Positions 42,573-53,475 of a DNA stretch of 64,000 bases are shown piece by piece. Position numbers and translations under genes: made by a program. The first letter of the stretch is position 1, and every line of letters starts with the position of its first letter. The notes under the pieces were generated by a model. That model ran no database searches and had not been told where the DNA came from. It saw only the letters and a list, made by a program, of their open reading frames with translations. The stretch comes from Pseudoxanthomonas beigongshangi (GTDB lineage: Bacteria; Pseudomonadota; Gammaproteobacteria; Xanthomonadales; Xanthomonadaceae). The DNA lies in contig NZ_JADHDV010000003.1 of assembly GCF_016820515.1 (NCBI RefSeq), positions 142,563-206,562 on the forward strand, written 5' to 3'.

Positions 42573-44534
42573 TCAGCGCGCGGTCTTGCCGCCCAGGTGG
42601 CGCGAGAGGAAGGCCAGCAGGCGCGTGTAGTACTCACGCCGGTGCTCTTCGGTATAGAAACCGTGGCCTTCGGTCTTGTAGTACAGGGTTTCCACCGGCA
42701 CGCCGGCCTGCTTCAACGCTTTCTCCATGCGCTCGGAATGCGCGAGCGGCGCGCGCTCGTCGCGTCCGCCGGCGGCGAGGAACACCGGTGCCTTGATGCG
42801 CGCGGCCAGGGTGGTGGGCGAGCGCTCGGCCAGGCCTTCGGGCGGCCCCATCCACTCGCCCGCCCAGGTCTTGCCCGAACGGCTGCGGTTGGATTGGCGC
42901 CTGTGCATCAGGCGCAGGTCGTACACGCCGACGTAACCGGCCGCGCAGCGGTACAGGTCCGGTTCCCGGGCCGCGCCCATCAACGCCGCGTAGCCGCCAT
43001 AGCTGCCGCCGTAGATGCAGATGCGCGCGGGATCGGCGATGCGCTGTTCGATGGCCCAACGGGTGGCGTCGGTGAGGTCGTCCTGCATCCGGCCACCCCA
43101 CTCGCGCGCACCGGCCTGCACGTGCGCGCGTCCGTAGTTGCCGGAACCGCGATAGTTGACCCGCAGGACCGCGTAACCGGCCTCGGCGAGCATCTGTGCC
43201 TCGCTGTCGAATCCCCATTCGTCGAAGATGCCGAACGGGCCACCATGCGGAAGCAGCACCATTGGCGCCTGCGCCGCGGCGTTGCGCGGCAGGGTGAGGT
43301 AGCCATGCAACGGCAGGCCATCCCGCGCCTTCATCTGCACCAGGCGGGTGGGCAGGACCACCGCGGGATCAAACCATTCGCGGGTGGAGAACACCCGGTC
43401 CGCCTTCTTCTCGACGGTGTCGAACAGGAAGTAGTCGCCGTGGTTGCGGTCACTCCACACGAACAGCAGCGCCAGCCGGCCATCCGCGGTGATCGAGGTC
43501 ATGTGGACGCCATGCCCCGGGAACGCGCGTTCCAGCGCGCGGTAGAACCGCGCGGTCTTGCCCTTTTCGTCGAAGAAGGCGTTGCGGACGCCCTCATGCA
43601 CATAGGACACGCCAATCGGGGTTCGTCCATCGACGTCGTAGAGCGTGCGGAAGGGGTCCACGACGCGGTCGCGCAACAGCTCGGTATATGTGCCGTCGGC
43701 CGGATTCCAGGCGACAACCGCGTCCGGGCCGTTCTTCTGCTCCACCTGCAGATAGGCGGTGCCGCCGTCGGCCGAGAATCCGAGCGGGAACTCGCGATGC
43801 CCGGTCTCGTTCTCGTCGTTGATCAGGCGCCATTCGGCCCGGTCCCCGTCGCGATAGTAGAGCCGGCTGGCGTTGTCCACGTCGGCGCCGTGCGCGAAGC
43901 GGACCACGCCCGCCCGGTCGGTGGTGAAATCCGCCCGCCGCACCGGCGCGGTCGCCACGGTGATTCGCCGTCGCGTGTAGATGTCGAGCCGGTCGATCGA
44001 GATGTAGGGATCGGTTGTCAGCGGCATCGCGGCAACCAGCACGTTGCGCTCGTCATCCGGCAGGGTGTCGGTGAGAAAGACCGCGCGCGGCGGGCCGGGC
44101 GTGTCCGTACGGCTGCCGATCTCGCCGGTACCGAACGGACTGGCCAGCAGGCGCGCGCCGCTGCCGTCGGCATTCACCGCATGCAGTTGGCCAAGCACCG
44201 ACGGTTGGTCGCGTGAACCCAGCTTTTCGGCCATGGATACGACCACGCGCTCGTTGTTGGCCCACCAGAAATCGTCCACCACCGAATCGCGATCGCCGCC
44301 AATCTTGGCGGTGACCGCGCGATCCGAGCGCCGGATGATCGCCAGCACGGTGCGATCCTCGAGCGGCACGGTGACCGCGTAGTAGTCCCCGCTGGGGGAG
44401 ATCTTGATCCGTTCGAACTGATCCGGCCGCAGATACGGCGCCAGATCCACGTTGGTGCCCGCATCGCTCCCCTGCGCCCACGCCGCCATCGGCACCAGGC
44501 ACAACAACAACCCACCCCAAGTCCGCTTGCGCAT
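42573..44534 (-). CDS. S9-family prolyl oligopeptidase-like serine peptidase
   Basis: This 653-aa protein has a signal peptide (LLLCLVPMAAWAQ). A propeller-like N-terminal half (about 30-400) and an alpha/beta-hydrolase C-terminal half (about 410-653) follow. The catalytic triad is visible as Ser511 (GGSYGGYA), Asp592 (GGRDERAP) and His624 (TEGHGFY). The architecture is that of the dipeptidyl/acylaminoacyl peptidase-like S9 group, periplasmic here. Its stop is 2 nt from the DUF998 stop (converging). A TonB receptor, peptidases and hydrolases in the window fit a proteolytic lifestyle, but no direct link is seen. Confidence 0.93.
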   Translation of the reverse strand: MRKRTWGGLLLCLVPMAAWAQGSDAGTNVDLAPYLRPDQFERIKISPSGDYYAVTVPLEDRTVLAIIRRSDRAVTAKIGGDRDSVVDDFWWANNERVVVSMAEKLGSRDQPSVLGQLHAVNADGSGARLLASPFGTGEIGSRTDTPGPPRAVFLTDTLPDDERNVLVAAMPLTTDPYISIDRLDIYTRRRITVATAPVRRADFTTDRAGVVRFAHGADVDNASRLYYRDGDRAEWRLINDENETGHREFPLGFSADGGTAYLQVEQKNGPDAVVAWNPADGTYTELLRDRVVDPFRTLYDVDGRTPIGVSYVHEGVRNAFFDEKGKTARFYRALERAFPGHGVHMTSITADGRLALLFVWSDRNHGDYFLFDTVEKKADRVFSTREWFDPAVVLPTRLVQMKARDGLPLHGYLTLPRNAAAQAPMVLLPHGGPFGIFDEWGFDSEAQMLAEAGYAVLRVNYRGSGNYGRAHVQAGAREWGGRMQDDLTDATRWAIEQRIADPARICIYGGSYGGYAALMGAAREPDLYRCAAGYVGVYDLRLMHRRQSNRSRSGKTWAGEWMGPPEGLAERSPTTLAARIKAPVFLAAGGRDERAPLAHSERMEKALKQAGVPVETLYYKTEGHGFYTEEHRREYYTRLLAFLSRHLGGKTAR

Positions 44535-44921
44535 TCCGATTCCGAATCCCTGGCAGTCCTCCGCATGCCCCGTGCATGCGCCTCCCCGGGGCGCATCGTC
44601 GCAGTTGGCACGCTTTCCGTCCACGGTCGGGCCGGGTCAACAACTGACGTGACGCGGCGTCGGCGTCACCTCCGCTGCTGGCCGCCGCTTGTCGCATGTC
44701 GTTGAAAAGGCGGAATTTCCTGCAATGGCACGAAGCCTGCGTATTTCCAGGCGTGGGGATGGAGAGGTGCGGGACGCAGGGAGGAGCAAGGGCTGGTGCG
44801 ATCCCGTTGGGGAACGGGGCGTGATGTCCGGCGGAGGCCGGATGACAGGGGGCCAGCCTGATCGGAGCACGGCCGTACAGGGGCGGCCGTGGCTCCGCGC
44901 GAATTCCGGTCGAAGGCGTGC
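44535..44921. other. Intergenic region downstream of polysaccharide deacetylase
   Basis: About 390 nt with no credible gene. It holds the promoter of the S9 peptidase (minus) and a stable hairpin at 44864-44896. The rest has no recognisable repeat. Confidence 0.5.
44864..44896 (-). terminator. Hairpin after the polysaccharide deacetylase gene
   Basis: The core arms CACGGCCG/CGGCCGTG are extended by GGAGC/GCTCC with a one-base bulge. It lies 26 nt after the deacetylase stop codon. There is no T tract. Confidence 0.5.
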
Positions 44922-45944
44922 CTATTCGCCGTCCACGCCCGCCAGATCCATCACCCACTTGGGCACCGCAGGCTCGCCGGCGTAGAAGGTCTTCGGTTTC
45001 TTTTCGGCCATCGCCCAGCGGTGCAGCCAGCTCGGGCCGAAGCGTCCGTCATAGCCTTCCTCGCCGCGCCGGTAGGCGGGATCGCGCAGGGCTTGTTCCA
45101 GCGTCACGAAGGTGTAGCCGCGACGACGGGCGCCGTCGATCAGTCCGGCGAACGCGACCGCGTTGAGTTCGTTGGCATGCATCAGCCAGACCTGCGGCAA
45201 TGCATAGCCCAGCAATGCCTGTGACTGCTGTTCGTAGTAGTCGAGCTTGTTGAGCATGTAGGGCACGTAGCCCTTGCGCAGGCGTTCGAGCGTGGCGTCG
45301 CGATCGGTGCTGGCGGTCCGCGCCACCACGTTGGCGTAGGCAAAGGCCCAGACCCATTCGCCGTTGTCGACCGTGACCGGGGCGACGCGATAACCATGCG
45401 TGCCAAGGAACGCCGTCAACGCGGCGCGGTCGGCCGGCGTGCGGCCCGCGCGCAGGTAGGGATGGCGGAACCAGCGCGGCGCCTTGCCCTGTTCGGCCAG
45501 CAGCGGGCGCAGCACGCGTTCGCCCTTGAGGATGTTCTCCTCGAACGCGGGCAAACCGACTTCGTGCAGATCCACGTGATCGAAGGTGTGGTTGCCCAGT
45601 TCATGGCCGGCGTCGCGCCAGTCGCGCAGCATCCGCAGGCGTTCGGGCTGCACCACGCCGTCCACTTCCAGCTTGCCCTCGTTGACGAAGCCCACCACCG
45701 GCACGTCCGCCTTGCGCAGTTGCGCCATCAATCGCGCATGCCATTCCGGCAAATCCGCCACCGGCCTTTCGCCCAGGCGCTGCCAGGGCAGGTCATCGAT
45801 GGTGACGGCGATGCGGCGATCCGGGGCGGTCGCCGTGGTGGACTCCCGCATGGCCGCCGGTTCGGCGGTGCGTGCCGTGCAGGACAACGCGCAGGACAAC
45901 AGGACGAACATGGCACAGCACAGGTGGATCGCGCGCATCGGCAC
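44922..45944 (-). CDS. Polysaccharide deacetylase (NodB-type) family protein
   Basis: This 340-aa exported protein has a signal sequence containing LSCALSCTA, which has a possible lipobox. NodB motifs are present: VTIDDLPW (the catalytic and metal Asp pair), GNHTFDHVDLH (metal His residues) and WFRHPYLRAG. The family is a zinc-dependent carbohydrate esterase 4 group that removes N- or O-acetyl groups from polysaccharides; the substrate is unknown. An ATG two codons downstream is an alternative start. It is transcribed toward the S9 peptidase gene. Confidence 0.92.
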   Translation of the reverse strand: MPMRAIHLCCAMFVLLSCALSCTARTAEPAAMRESTTATAPDRRIAVTIDDLPWQRLGERPVADLPEWHARLMAQLRKADVPVVGFVNEGKLEVDGVVQPERLRMLRDWRDAGHELGNHTFDHVDLHEVGLPAFEENILKGERVLRPLLAEQGKAPRWFRHPYLRAGRTPADRAALTAFLGTHGYRVAPVTVDNGEWVWAFAYANVVARTASTDRDATLERLRKGYVPYMLNKLDYYEQQSQALLGYALPQVWLMHANELNAVAFAGLIDGARRRGYTFVTLEQALRDPAYRRGEEGYDGRFGPSWLHRWAMAEKKPKTFYAGEPAVPKWVMDLAGVDGE

Positions 45945-46015
45945 CGCCCGGAAAGAAGGATGGCGCCGAGCTTATCCCGTGCCGGGTCATCGCCGCCTGT
46001 GCCGGCGGCCGGTGT

Positions 46016-46858
46016 TCATGCCGTGGCCACCGCCGGCGCCAGCAGCCGTTCGATCTTCGAATGCAGATCGGGATGCGCGGGCACGCGCAGGCCGAACTCG
46101 CGATGCAGCACCTGGATCACCGCATCCGCACCGGCCAGTGCATGGCGCTCGCTGGCGGCGCCCATCCGGTGGATCGCGAAGCTGCCCCCCTTGAGGGTCT
46201 TGCGCCAGCCCGGGCCGGTGCGCGCCACCCGCAGTTGATCGCGGAACGTCGAATCCGGATGGGTGGACACGTACCAGTTGCCCACCACGAAATCGATGTC
46301 GGCCTGTCGCTGCAGGTCGAATGCGTACAGCGGCCGCCACTCCCCGGCCACCCGCGCGCGTAGGGTGTACTGGCCTTCGCCGGATTCCAGCCGATAGACC
46401 TCGTGCGGCGTGGACTGCGCCTCGGTGCTTTCCAGTTGCAGCGGCGCGGTGGGCACCATGCCGCCGAAGCCGACATCGGTGATCCACGACTCGCCATCGA
46501 TTTCCACCAGCACCAGCATGTGGGTGCGCGCGGGAACGATGTCGGCCGCGCCGTCCATCAGCACCCGCCCGGTCAGTCCGCGCGCCTCGAAGCCGAGCCG
46601 TTGCAGCAGGGCCAGGAACAGGCGGTTGAGCTCGAAACAGTAGCCGCCGCGACCTTCGAACAGCAGTTTGCGTTCCAGTGCCGGCAGGTCCAGCGGCACC
46701 GGCAGGCGCAGCAGGGTCGAAAGCGTCTCGAAGGGAAACTCGGCGGTGTGCCGCTGCTGCAATTCGCGCAAGGTCTCCAGCGTGGGCGGCGGCGCGGCGG
46801 CATGACCGAGCCGTTGCAGGTAGGGATAGGCGTGCTGCAGGGTCGGGATCATGGGCAT
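46016..46858 (-). CDS. nat: Arylamine N-acetyltransferase
   Basis: This 280-aa cytoplasmic enzyme transfers acetyl from acetyl-CoA to arylamines and hydrazines. The catalytic triad is intact: Cys74 in GRGGYCFELN, His113 in RTHMLVLVEI and Asp128 in ITDVGFGGM. Length and spacing match bacterial NATs. Two starts, ATG 46858 and ATG 46852, are possible, and neither has a clear ribosome site. It lies 71 nt upstream of the deacetylase on the same strand. Confidence 0.95.
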   Translation of the reverse strand: MPMIPTLQHAYPYLQRLGHAAAPPPTLETLRELQQRHTAEFPFETLSTLLRLPVPLDLPALERKLLFEGRGGYCFELNRLFLALLQRLGFEARGLTGRVLMDGAADIVPARTHMLVLVEIDGESWITDVGFGGMVPTAPLQLESTEAQSTPHEVYRLESGEGQYTLRARVAGEWRPLYAFDLQRQADIDFVVGNWYVSTHPDSTFRDQLRVARTGPGWRKTLKGGSFAIHRMGAASERHALAGADAVIQVLHREFGLRVPAHPDLHSKIERLLAPAVATA

Positions 46859-46942
46859 GGCGGGGATCGGGGGGAATGCCACTGTGCGCCCTCAAGCCCG
46901 CTTGAGGTCAAGGCCGCCCGGCGACCGCGCCCATCCGCGGTC

Positions 46943-46974
46943 GCCCGTCCGCCCGTCCGCCCGTCCGCCCGGTC
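46943..46974 (+). repeat. Short tandem repeat of an 8-bp unit
   Basis: Three perfect copies of GCCCGTCC are followed by a degenerate fourth, GCCCGGTC. The array lies in a GC-rich intergenic region between nat and a small gene. It could be a slippage-prone site but is not inside a coding frame. Confidence 0.6.
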
Positions 46975-47011
46975 GCCGCGCGAGCGGGCGTTTCAGGCTG
47001 CCGCACCCACG

Positions 47012-47203
47012 CTATCGCGCCTGTCGGAACCGCCAGCCGTAATTGTTGCCCGGCAGGACCGGCAGGGTGTTGCGATAGGCGCGCATGCGTTCCTCATTGG
47101 TCGGGGCCGTTGGAACCGCGTGGCGCGCGGGATGCTGCAGCGAAAGGAACGCCAGCGGCCCCAGGGTGGCCCGCATGGCGCGGATGAAGTCCGAATCGTT
47201 CAT
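47012..47203 (-). CDS. Small hypothetical protein (63 aa)
   Basis: ATG 47203 has a weak GGTG site. The peptide starts MNDSDFIRAMRATLGPLAFL and ends GNNYGWRFRQAR. It is basic with no signal peptide. The family is unknown and the coding status is uncertain, since it rests on the open frame and codon-like composition alone. It is divergent from the glycosidase gene. Confidence 0.45.
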   Translation of the reverse strand: MNDSDFIRAMRATLGPLAFLSLQHPARHAVPTAPTNEERMRAYRNTLPVLPGNNYGWRFRQAR

Positions 47204-47353
47204 GGCGCACCTGCCTCTGTCGTGGCGATGGCGCACCTGGTGCGGACGGGGAAGGAACCGCCCGCAGGCCGGTGCTTCGATCGGAACAACGCGGCGGCCC
47301 GCGGGGAACGGCCAGCGGCGCCAGCGACCGGGCGATGCCGCACCGCAACTCGC

Positions 47354-47369
47354 ATGTAAACGTTTACAT
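47354..47369. promoter_or_regulatory. LacI-type operator palindrome upstream of the discoidin/toroid glycosidase
   Basis: This is a perfect 16-bp palindrome, ATGTAAACGTTTACAT, with the central CG expected of LacI/GalR-family operators. It ends 60 nt before the glycosidase start. No LacI-family gene lies in this window, so the regulator would be encoded elsewhere. It predicts sugar-responsive control. Confidence 0.75.
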
Positions 47370-47429
47370 CACTAGTATCCGGGCATCCGCGGGGTCCCGC
47401 GGCCTCCCCGCCACGCTCGAGGGCTCGCG

Positions 47430-50400
47430 ATGTCCGGTTCCACCGTTGTCCGCCGCACCCGCCTCACCCTTCGCCACGGACTGGCCCTGACCGCCCTGCT
47501 CGGGCTTCCGCTGGCGCAGGCCCAGCAGCCGCTGCCGCCGCGCGCCGAATGGAAGGCCAGCAGCTCCTCCACGACCAATCCGGCCATGGCCCCGGCGATG
47601 GGCGTCGACGGCAATCCCAAGACCTACTGGGGCGGGCCGTTCTCGGCCGGCCACTGGTACCAGGTGGATCTGGGCCGCACCACGCCGGTGGGCGGCGTCC
47701 TCATCCGGTGGGAAGGCGGCTTCGCCACCCACTACCTGATCCGCTACTCCAACGATGGCCAGCAATGGCAGGACGCGGTGCGGGTGACCGGCGGCAAGGG
47801 CGGCATCGAGTACGTGATGTTCCCGGCGGTGCAGGCCCGCTACCTGCGGCTGGCCGCGCCGGATCGCACGGCCGACTGGGGCGTGTCGGTGGGCGAGTTC
47901 GAGCCGGTCGCGCACGCGCCACGCCTGCGGGGCGTCCTGGGCGATGGCGATACCGACGCGCTGTGGATCGGCCGCGCGGCGCGCGTGCTGGACAAGCGTC
48001 GGCCGCTGGAAATCGAACTGCCGCGCCCGCTGGCGCTGGCAGGCCTGGAAGTCACCTGGAAAACCCCGCCCGGCCGCGCGCGGCTGGAGGCGCGCGGCGC
48101 GGACGGGCGCTGGACGCGGTTGGCCGAGGATCCGAATGTCGAAGGCACTTCTTCCTTTCTCGCCGCACCGGAGGTCCACGAGGCCACCGCGCTGCGGCTG
48201 GTGACCGAAGGCGGCGACGGCGCGATCGTGGATCGCCTGCAGTTGCTCGGCCCCAAGCGGCTGATGACACCGATGCGGCGCTACGAGATCGCCGCCACGC
48301 GCCGTCATGGCGAGTTGTTCCCGTCGTCGCTGAAACAGCAGCAGGTGTACTGGACCACGGTCGGCATTCCGGCCGGCCTGCAGAAATCGGTGTTCGACGA
48401 GTACGGCAACCTGGAAGCGTTCAAGGGCGCGCCGCTGGTGCAGCCGGTCTGGCGCGATCGCAGCGGTCGCGCCGCGGCGGCGTTCAACGCGGATTTGCGC
48501 CACAGCCTGCGCGAGGGCTGGATGCCGATGCCGGCGGTGGAATGGTCGCCGCAGCCGGGGCTGTCGCTGCGCAGCGAGGCCATCGCGATCGAACAGGACG
48601 GCGCGCCGGTCACCCTGGTCCGGTATCGCCTGCGCAACACCGGTGATCAGCCGGTGGACGGGCAACTCTCGCTGCTGACGCGGCCGATGCAGATCAGTCC
48701 GCCATGGCAGAACGGCGGCTTGTCTCCCTTGCATGCCATCGCGGTGGAAGACGATGCGGTGCGGGTGAACGGGCGACGGCTGTTCCAGTCGCTGACGCCG
48801 CCCTCGGGTGGGGGCGTATCCGCATTCGGCGCGCACGGTGAAGGCGAGATCACCCGCCACGCGGCGCAGGGCGATGTGCCCGCGCAGCGCAGCGTGGAGG
48901 ACCCGGATGGCCTGGCCGCGGCGATCCTGCAATATCCGGTGAAGCTGCGGCCCGGCGAGCACCGCGACGTGGTCATCGCGTTCGCGCTGGGCAACACGCG
49001 CCTCGACACCCAGGCCCGGCAATGGCCCGACGCGCCCACGCTGGATCGGGCGGCGTTGACCGCCGGCGGCGATCCCGGCGTCGCCTTCGACACGCTGGCC
49101 GACACCCTCGCGCAGCAATGGCAATCGCGCCTGGGCCGGATCGGCCTGAGCCTGCCGGACGCCTCGCTGGTGGACATGCTGCGCGCGCAGGCCGCCTACA
49201 TGCTGATCAACCAGAGCGGCCACGCGATGCAGCCGGGCCCGCGCAACTACAACCGTTCCTTCATCCGCGACGGCGCCGCCACCGCGGCGATCCTGCTGCG
49301 CATGGGCATGGGCAGGACCGCCCGCGACTACCTGCAGTGGTATGCGGGCCATGCGGTGCATCCGAACGGGCTGGTCTCGCCGATCCTCAACGACGACGGT
49401 TCGGTGAACACCGGCTTCGGCTCGGATCTGGAGCACGACAGCCAGGGCCAGTTCGTCTGGCTGGTCGCGGAAATCGCGCGGCTGGACGGCGGCGCGGCCA
49501 GCGTCCGCGACTACCAGGACGAAGTGAAGCGCGCGCTGCGCTTCCTGCAGGAACTGCGCGAACGCACGATGGTGCCCGGTTACCTGGCCGACCGCGAGGC
49601 GCCGGAACGCTTCCACGGCATCATCGCGCCCTCGATCAGCCACGAAGGCTACCCGGTGCCGACCCACAGCTACTGGGACGACTACTGGGCGCTGAAGGGC
49701 TGGCACGACGGGGCGTGGCTGGCCGAGCAATGGGGCGACCGGGAAACGGCGGTGTGGGCGCGCGAACAATACGCCGCGCTGCGCGATTCGATGTCGGCGT
49801 CGATGCGGGCGACGATGAAATGGAAAGGCATCGACTACATTCCGGCTTCCGCCGATCTGGGTGACAGCGATCCCACCAGCGTCTCGATCGGCCTGGATCC
49901 GACCGGCCAGCAGGACCTGATGCCGGCCGATGCGCTGGCGCGTACCTTCGCCCGCTACCTGGCCGACGTGCGCAAGCGCACGCCCGATGCGCTGTACGCC
50001 TACACGCCGTACGAAATGCGCAACGTGCTGACCTACGTCCACCTGGGACAACCGGCCGAAGCCAACGAACTGCTGCAGGATCTGGTTCGCCATCGCCGTC
50101 CCGCCGAGTGGCAGGTGATCGCGGAGGTCGTCTATTCGGATCTGCGCCACGCGATCTACCTGGGCGACATGCCGCATACCTGGATTGGTTCGGAATACGC
50201 GCGTTCGATTTTCGGCATGCTGATGTACGAAGCCGACGATCACCTGTCGCTGCTGCCGGGTACGCCTCCGGAGTGGGTCGCGGGCGAAGGTCTGTCGGTC
50301 GATGGCCTGCCCACGGCCCATGGCACGCTGAAGATGCGCGCGCGCCGCGAAGGCGGACAGTTGCGTGTTTCGCTGGGCGAGGGACTGCGCGCCGACATGC

Positions 50401-50531
50401 CCGTCATGGTCAACTGGCCCGGCCGCTCCGCGCCGAAGCAGGTCACCGTCGATGGTCGCCGCGTTCGCGATTTCGACGCCAACGGCGTGCGCCTCGCGCG
50501 TCCCTTCAAGGAATTGATCGCGCAATGGTAG
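47430..50531 (+). CDS. Secreted F5/8-type C (discoidin) domain and alpha/alpha-toroid glycosidase-like protein
   Basis: This 1033-aa protein has a signal peptide ending near LAQAQ. A discoidin domain follows (about 40-155, SSSSTTNPAMAPAMGVDGNP through RYLRLAAP). Intermediate beta domains (about 160-560) precede an alpha/alpha-toroid catalytic region (about 585-960, NYNRSFIRDGAATAAILLRM, SHEGYPVPTHSYWDDYWALK and PYEMRNVLTYVHLG). The C-terminus is a short beta domain. Six-hairpin glycosidases act on plant or bacterial glycans; I cannot name the GH family or substrate. The stop codon TAG is provided by the first GTAG repeat downstream. Confidence 0.85.
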   Translation: MSGSTVVRRTRLTLRHGLALTALLGLPLAQAQQPLPPRAEWKASSSSTTNPAMAPAMGVDGNPKTYWGGPFSAGHWYQVDLGRTTPVGGVLIRWEGGFATHYLIRYSNDGQQWQDAVRVTGGKGGIEYVMFPAVQARYLRLAAPDRTADWGVSVGEFEPVAHAPRLRGVLGDGDTDALWIGRAARVLDKRRPLEIELPRPLALAGLEVTWKTPPGRARLEARGADGRWTRLAEDPNVEGTSSFLAAPEVHEATALRLVTEGGDGAIVDRLQLLGPKRLMTPMRRYEIAATRRHGELFPSSLKQQQVYWTTVGIPAGLQKSVFDEYGNLEAFKGAPLVQPVWRDRSGRAAAAFNADLRHSLREGWMPMPAVEWSPQPGLSLRSEAIAIEQDGAPVTLVRYRLRNTGDQPVDGQLSLLTRPMQISPPWQNGGLSPLHAIAVEDDAVRVNGRRLFQSLTPPSGGGVSAFGAHGEGEITRHAAQGDVPAQRSVEDPDGLAAAILQYPVKLRPGEHRDVVIAFALGNTRLDTQARQWPDAPTLDRAALTAGGDPGVAFDTLADTLAQQWQSRLGRIGLSLPDASLVDMLRAQAAYMLINQSGHAMQPGPRNYNRSFIRDGAATAAILLRMGMGRTARDYLQWYAGHAVHPNGLVSPILNDDGSVNTGFGSDLEHDSQGQFVWLVAEIARLDGGAASVRDYQDEVKRALRFLQELRERTMVPGYLADREAPERFHGIIAPSISHEGYPVPTHSYWDDYWALKGWHDGAWLAEQWGDRETAVWAREQYAALRDSMSASMRATMKWKGIDYIPASADLGDSDPTSVSIGLDPTGQQDLMPADALARTFARYLADVRKRTPDALYAYTPYEMRNVLTYVHLGQPAEANELLQDLVRHRRPAEWQVIAEVVYSDLRHAIYLGDMPHTWIGSEYARSIFGMLMYEADDHLSLLPGTPPEWVAGEGLSVDGLPTAHGTLKMRARREGGQLRVSLGEGLRADMPVMVNWPGRSAPKQVTVDGRRVRDFDANGVRLARPFKELIAQW

Positions 50532-50842
50532 AGCCGGGCTTGCCCGGCTGCTGTTGTGCGCCAGACCGGACGCCCCGGGTAGCGGAGCGAGCTCCGCTCT
50601 ACGAGGTGTAGAGTCGGGCTTGCCCGGCTGCTGTTGCGCGCCAGACCGGATGCTCCGGATAGCGGAGCGAGCTCCGCTCTACGAGGGTGTAGAGCCGGGC
50701 TTGCCCGGCTGCTGTTGCGCGCCAGACCGGACGCCCCGGGTAGCGGAGCGAGCTCCGCTCTACGAGGTGTAGAGCCGGGCTTGCCCGGCTGCTGTTTCGT
50801 GCCAGACCGGATGCTCCGGGTAGCGGAGCGAGCTCCCCTCTA
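50528..50842. repeat. Four tandem ~80-bp units of paired GTAG-type REP hairpins
   Basis: Units start at 50529, 50609, 50690 and 50770, with spacings of 80, 81 and 80 nt; the array ends at 50842. Each unit contains two imperfectly conserved hairpins. One is GCCGGGC-TT-GCCCGGC, and the other is based on AGCGGAG-CGAG-CTCCGCT. Both begin with the GTAG/CTAC tetranucleotide of SMAG-like REP elements. The array fills the whole gap between two converging genes. Its first GTAG gives the TAG stop of the glycosidase, and its last (as CTAC on the plus strand) gives the TAG stop of the hydrolase. Confidence 0.9.
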
Positions 50843-52039
50843 CGGGGTTGCGAGGCGTTCCTCGATGGCCGAGAACGCCGAACGTCCCCCGGCGCGCGCT
50901 TCGGGAACGCCGGTGACGAAGTAGGCCACGCCCGTGCCGGTCACCGGATCGACCCAGAGGCCGGACAGCAGGCCATAGGCCGAGCCGGAATGGCCGAAGC
51001 GTTCGATGCCATCGCCGAACGGATCGTCGTGGCATCCCTCGCGCGGCGTCGCCAAGGTCTGCACCGCCAATCCGTAGCGACAGAAGAAGCCGCGTCCGCC
51101 CTGCCCGCTTTCGTCCTCTTCCGACGTCAGGCCGGTACCGGGTGAATAACGCCACTGCGGTTCCACCAGGGTACGCACCGATTCCGGACGCAACAGGCGG
51201 ACCCCGTCCACCTCGCCTTCGGACAGCAGCAGGCGGCCGATTTTCGCCAGCCCGTTCGCCGAGATCCGCAGGCCTCCCTGCGGCGAGAACAAGGCGCCGT
51301 TGTCGCCGGCCCGCCATCGCGCCAGATCGCAGCTGCCATCAGCGGCAGGGACCACCGGGCATTCCGGCCGGTGCCCGCGATTGTCGTCACGTACCGGCTG
51401 GCGGCCCTCGTCATACAGCACCACGGCGCGTGCGGCGGTCGCGTCATCGCAACTGGCCCAGTTGAAGCATCCATCGATATCCAGCGGCAGCAGCACCAGG
51501 CGCTGCATCAGTCTGTCGAAACGCTCGCCCGTGGCCTTTTCCATCACCGACGCGACCAACGGAAAATCCAGGTTGGCGTAGCGGAAAAACGTGCCCGGCG
51601 CGTGTGCCGGATCCCAGGCGCGCGGATCGGCCAATACATCCTGCAACAAGCCGCCCAACGGCACCTGGTAGTAGCCCGCCGCGTCGGTCAGGCCGGCGCG
51701 GTGCGAGAGCAGCAGGCGCAGGGTGATCGGTGTATCGGGGAAAGCCGGGTTGCGCAGCCGCCATCCCAGCCAGCGCGACACGTCGGCATCCAGATCCAGT
51801 TGCCCCGCCTCGACCAACCGCATCACTCCGATGGCGGTGACCAGCTTGGATATCGAGGCGATGCGCACCGGATCCGCTGCCGTCACCGCGCGGTTCGCGG
51901 CGATGTCGGCCAGCCCGCGCGCATCGGTGGCGGTGATGCCTTCGCGATCGAAGACCACGCGGACGGTGGCGATGGGCTCGTTGGCATGCAACGGCATCGC
52001 GGCAAGCAACACCCCAAGCAGAAACCCGGTACGCACCAT
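50840..52039 (-). CDS. Serine hydrolase of the beta-lactamase family (class C/PBP4*-like)
   Basis: This 399-aa exported protein has a signal peptide ([14 protein letters not shown]). The active-site SxxK is in [10 protein letters not shown], the YxN motif is YAN in FFRYANLDF, and the third box is HSGSAYG. The family includes D-aminopeptidases, esterases and beta-lactamase-like proteins. Antibiotic resistance cannot be inferred. AGGAG is 6 nt before ATG 52039; the ATG at 52042 is too close. Its last codons run into the 80-bp repeat array, which contributes the stop codon. Confidence 0.88.
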   Translation of the reverse strand: MVRTGFLLGVLLAAMPLHANEPIATVRVVFDREGITATDARGLADIAANRAVTAADPVRIASISKLVTAIGVMRLVEAGQLDLDADVSRWLGWRLRNPAFPDTPITLRLLLSHRAGLTDAAGYYQVPLGGLLQDVLADPRAWDPAHAPGTFFRYANLDFPLVASVMEKATGERFDRLMQRLVLLPLDIDGCFNWASCDDATAARAVVLYDEGRQPVRDDNRGHRPECPVVPAADGSCDLARWRAGDNGALFSPQGGLRISANGLAKIGRLLLSEGEVDGVRLLRPESVRTLVEPQWRYSPGTGLTSEEDESGQGGRGFFCRYGLAVQTLATPREGCHDDPFGDGIERFGHSGSAYGLLSGLWVDPVTGTGVAYFVTGVPEARAGGRSAFSAIEERLATP

Positions 52040-52268
52040 CATGCTCTCCTGTGAAATCGGGCGGCCCATGCGAGCGGGCCATGCAACGCCTGCCGCGCCA
52101 TGGGTTGAAGCCTACTGCATCGCCTTCCGGCAGACGACCGCCACGGCGGTGAACCGGAACACCGCGTGGTGGATGGCGCGCCGTTGACGCGGCGCGTCAT
52201 CGCCAGCACTCGATGCCGTGCGGCGAGTCGCGAACGAAGGCGACGGGCGTCGTGTTCTAATCCACACC

Positions 52269-53375
<1,107 letters not shown>

Positions 53376-53475
53376 TCGCCAGGGGATGTGCCATCGCCGG
53401 GAACGGTGGCGCGGAGCGCCGATGCCAGCCTGACCGCGCAGGCGCCACGATTGTCCACAACGCCGGGGCGCCGAA

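Noticed and set aside
46943-46974. A phase-variable coding repeat.
   Set aside because: The 8-bp repeat lies between genes and does not overlap a credible coding frame or start.
50840-52039. An acquired beta-lactamase resistance gene.
   Set aside because: The fold includes esterases and peptidases, the flanks carry no mobile element, and the sequence does not match a known resistance subtype.
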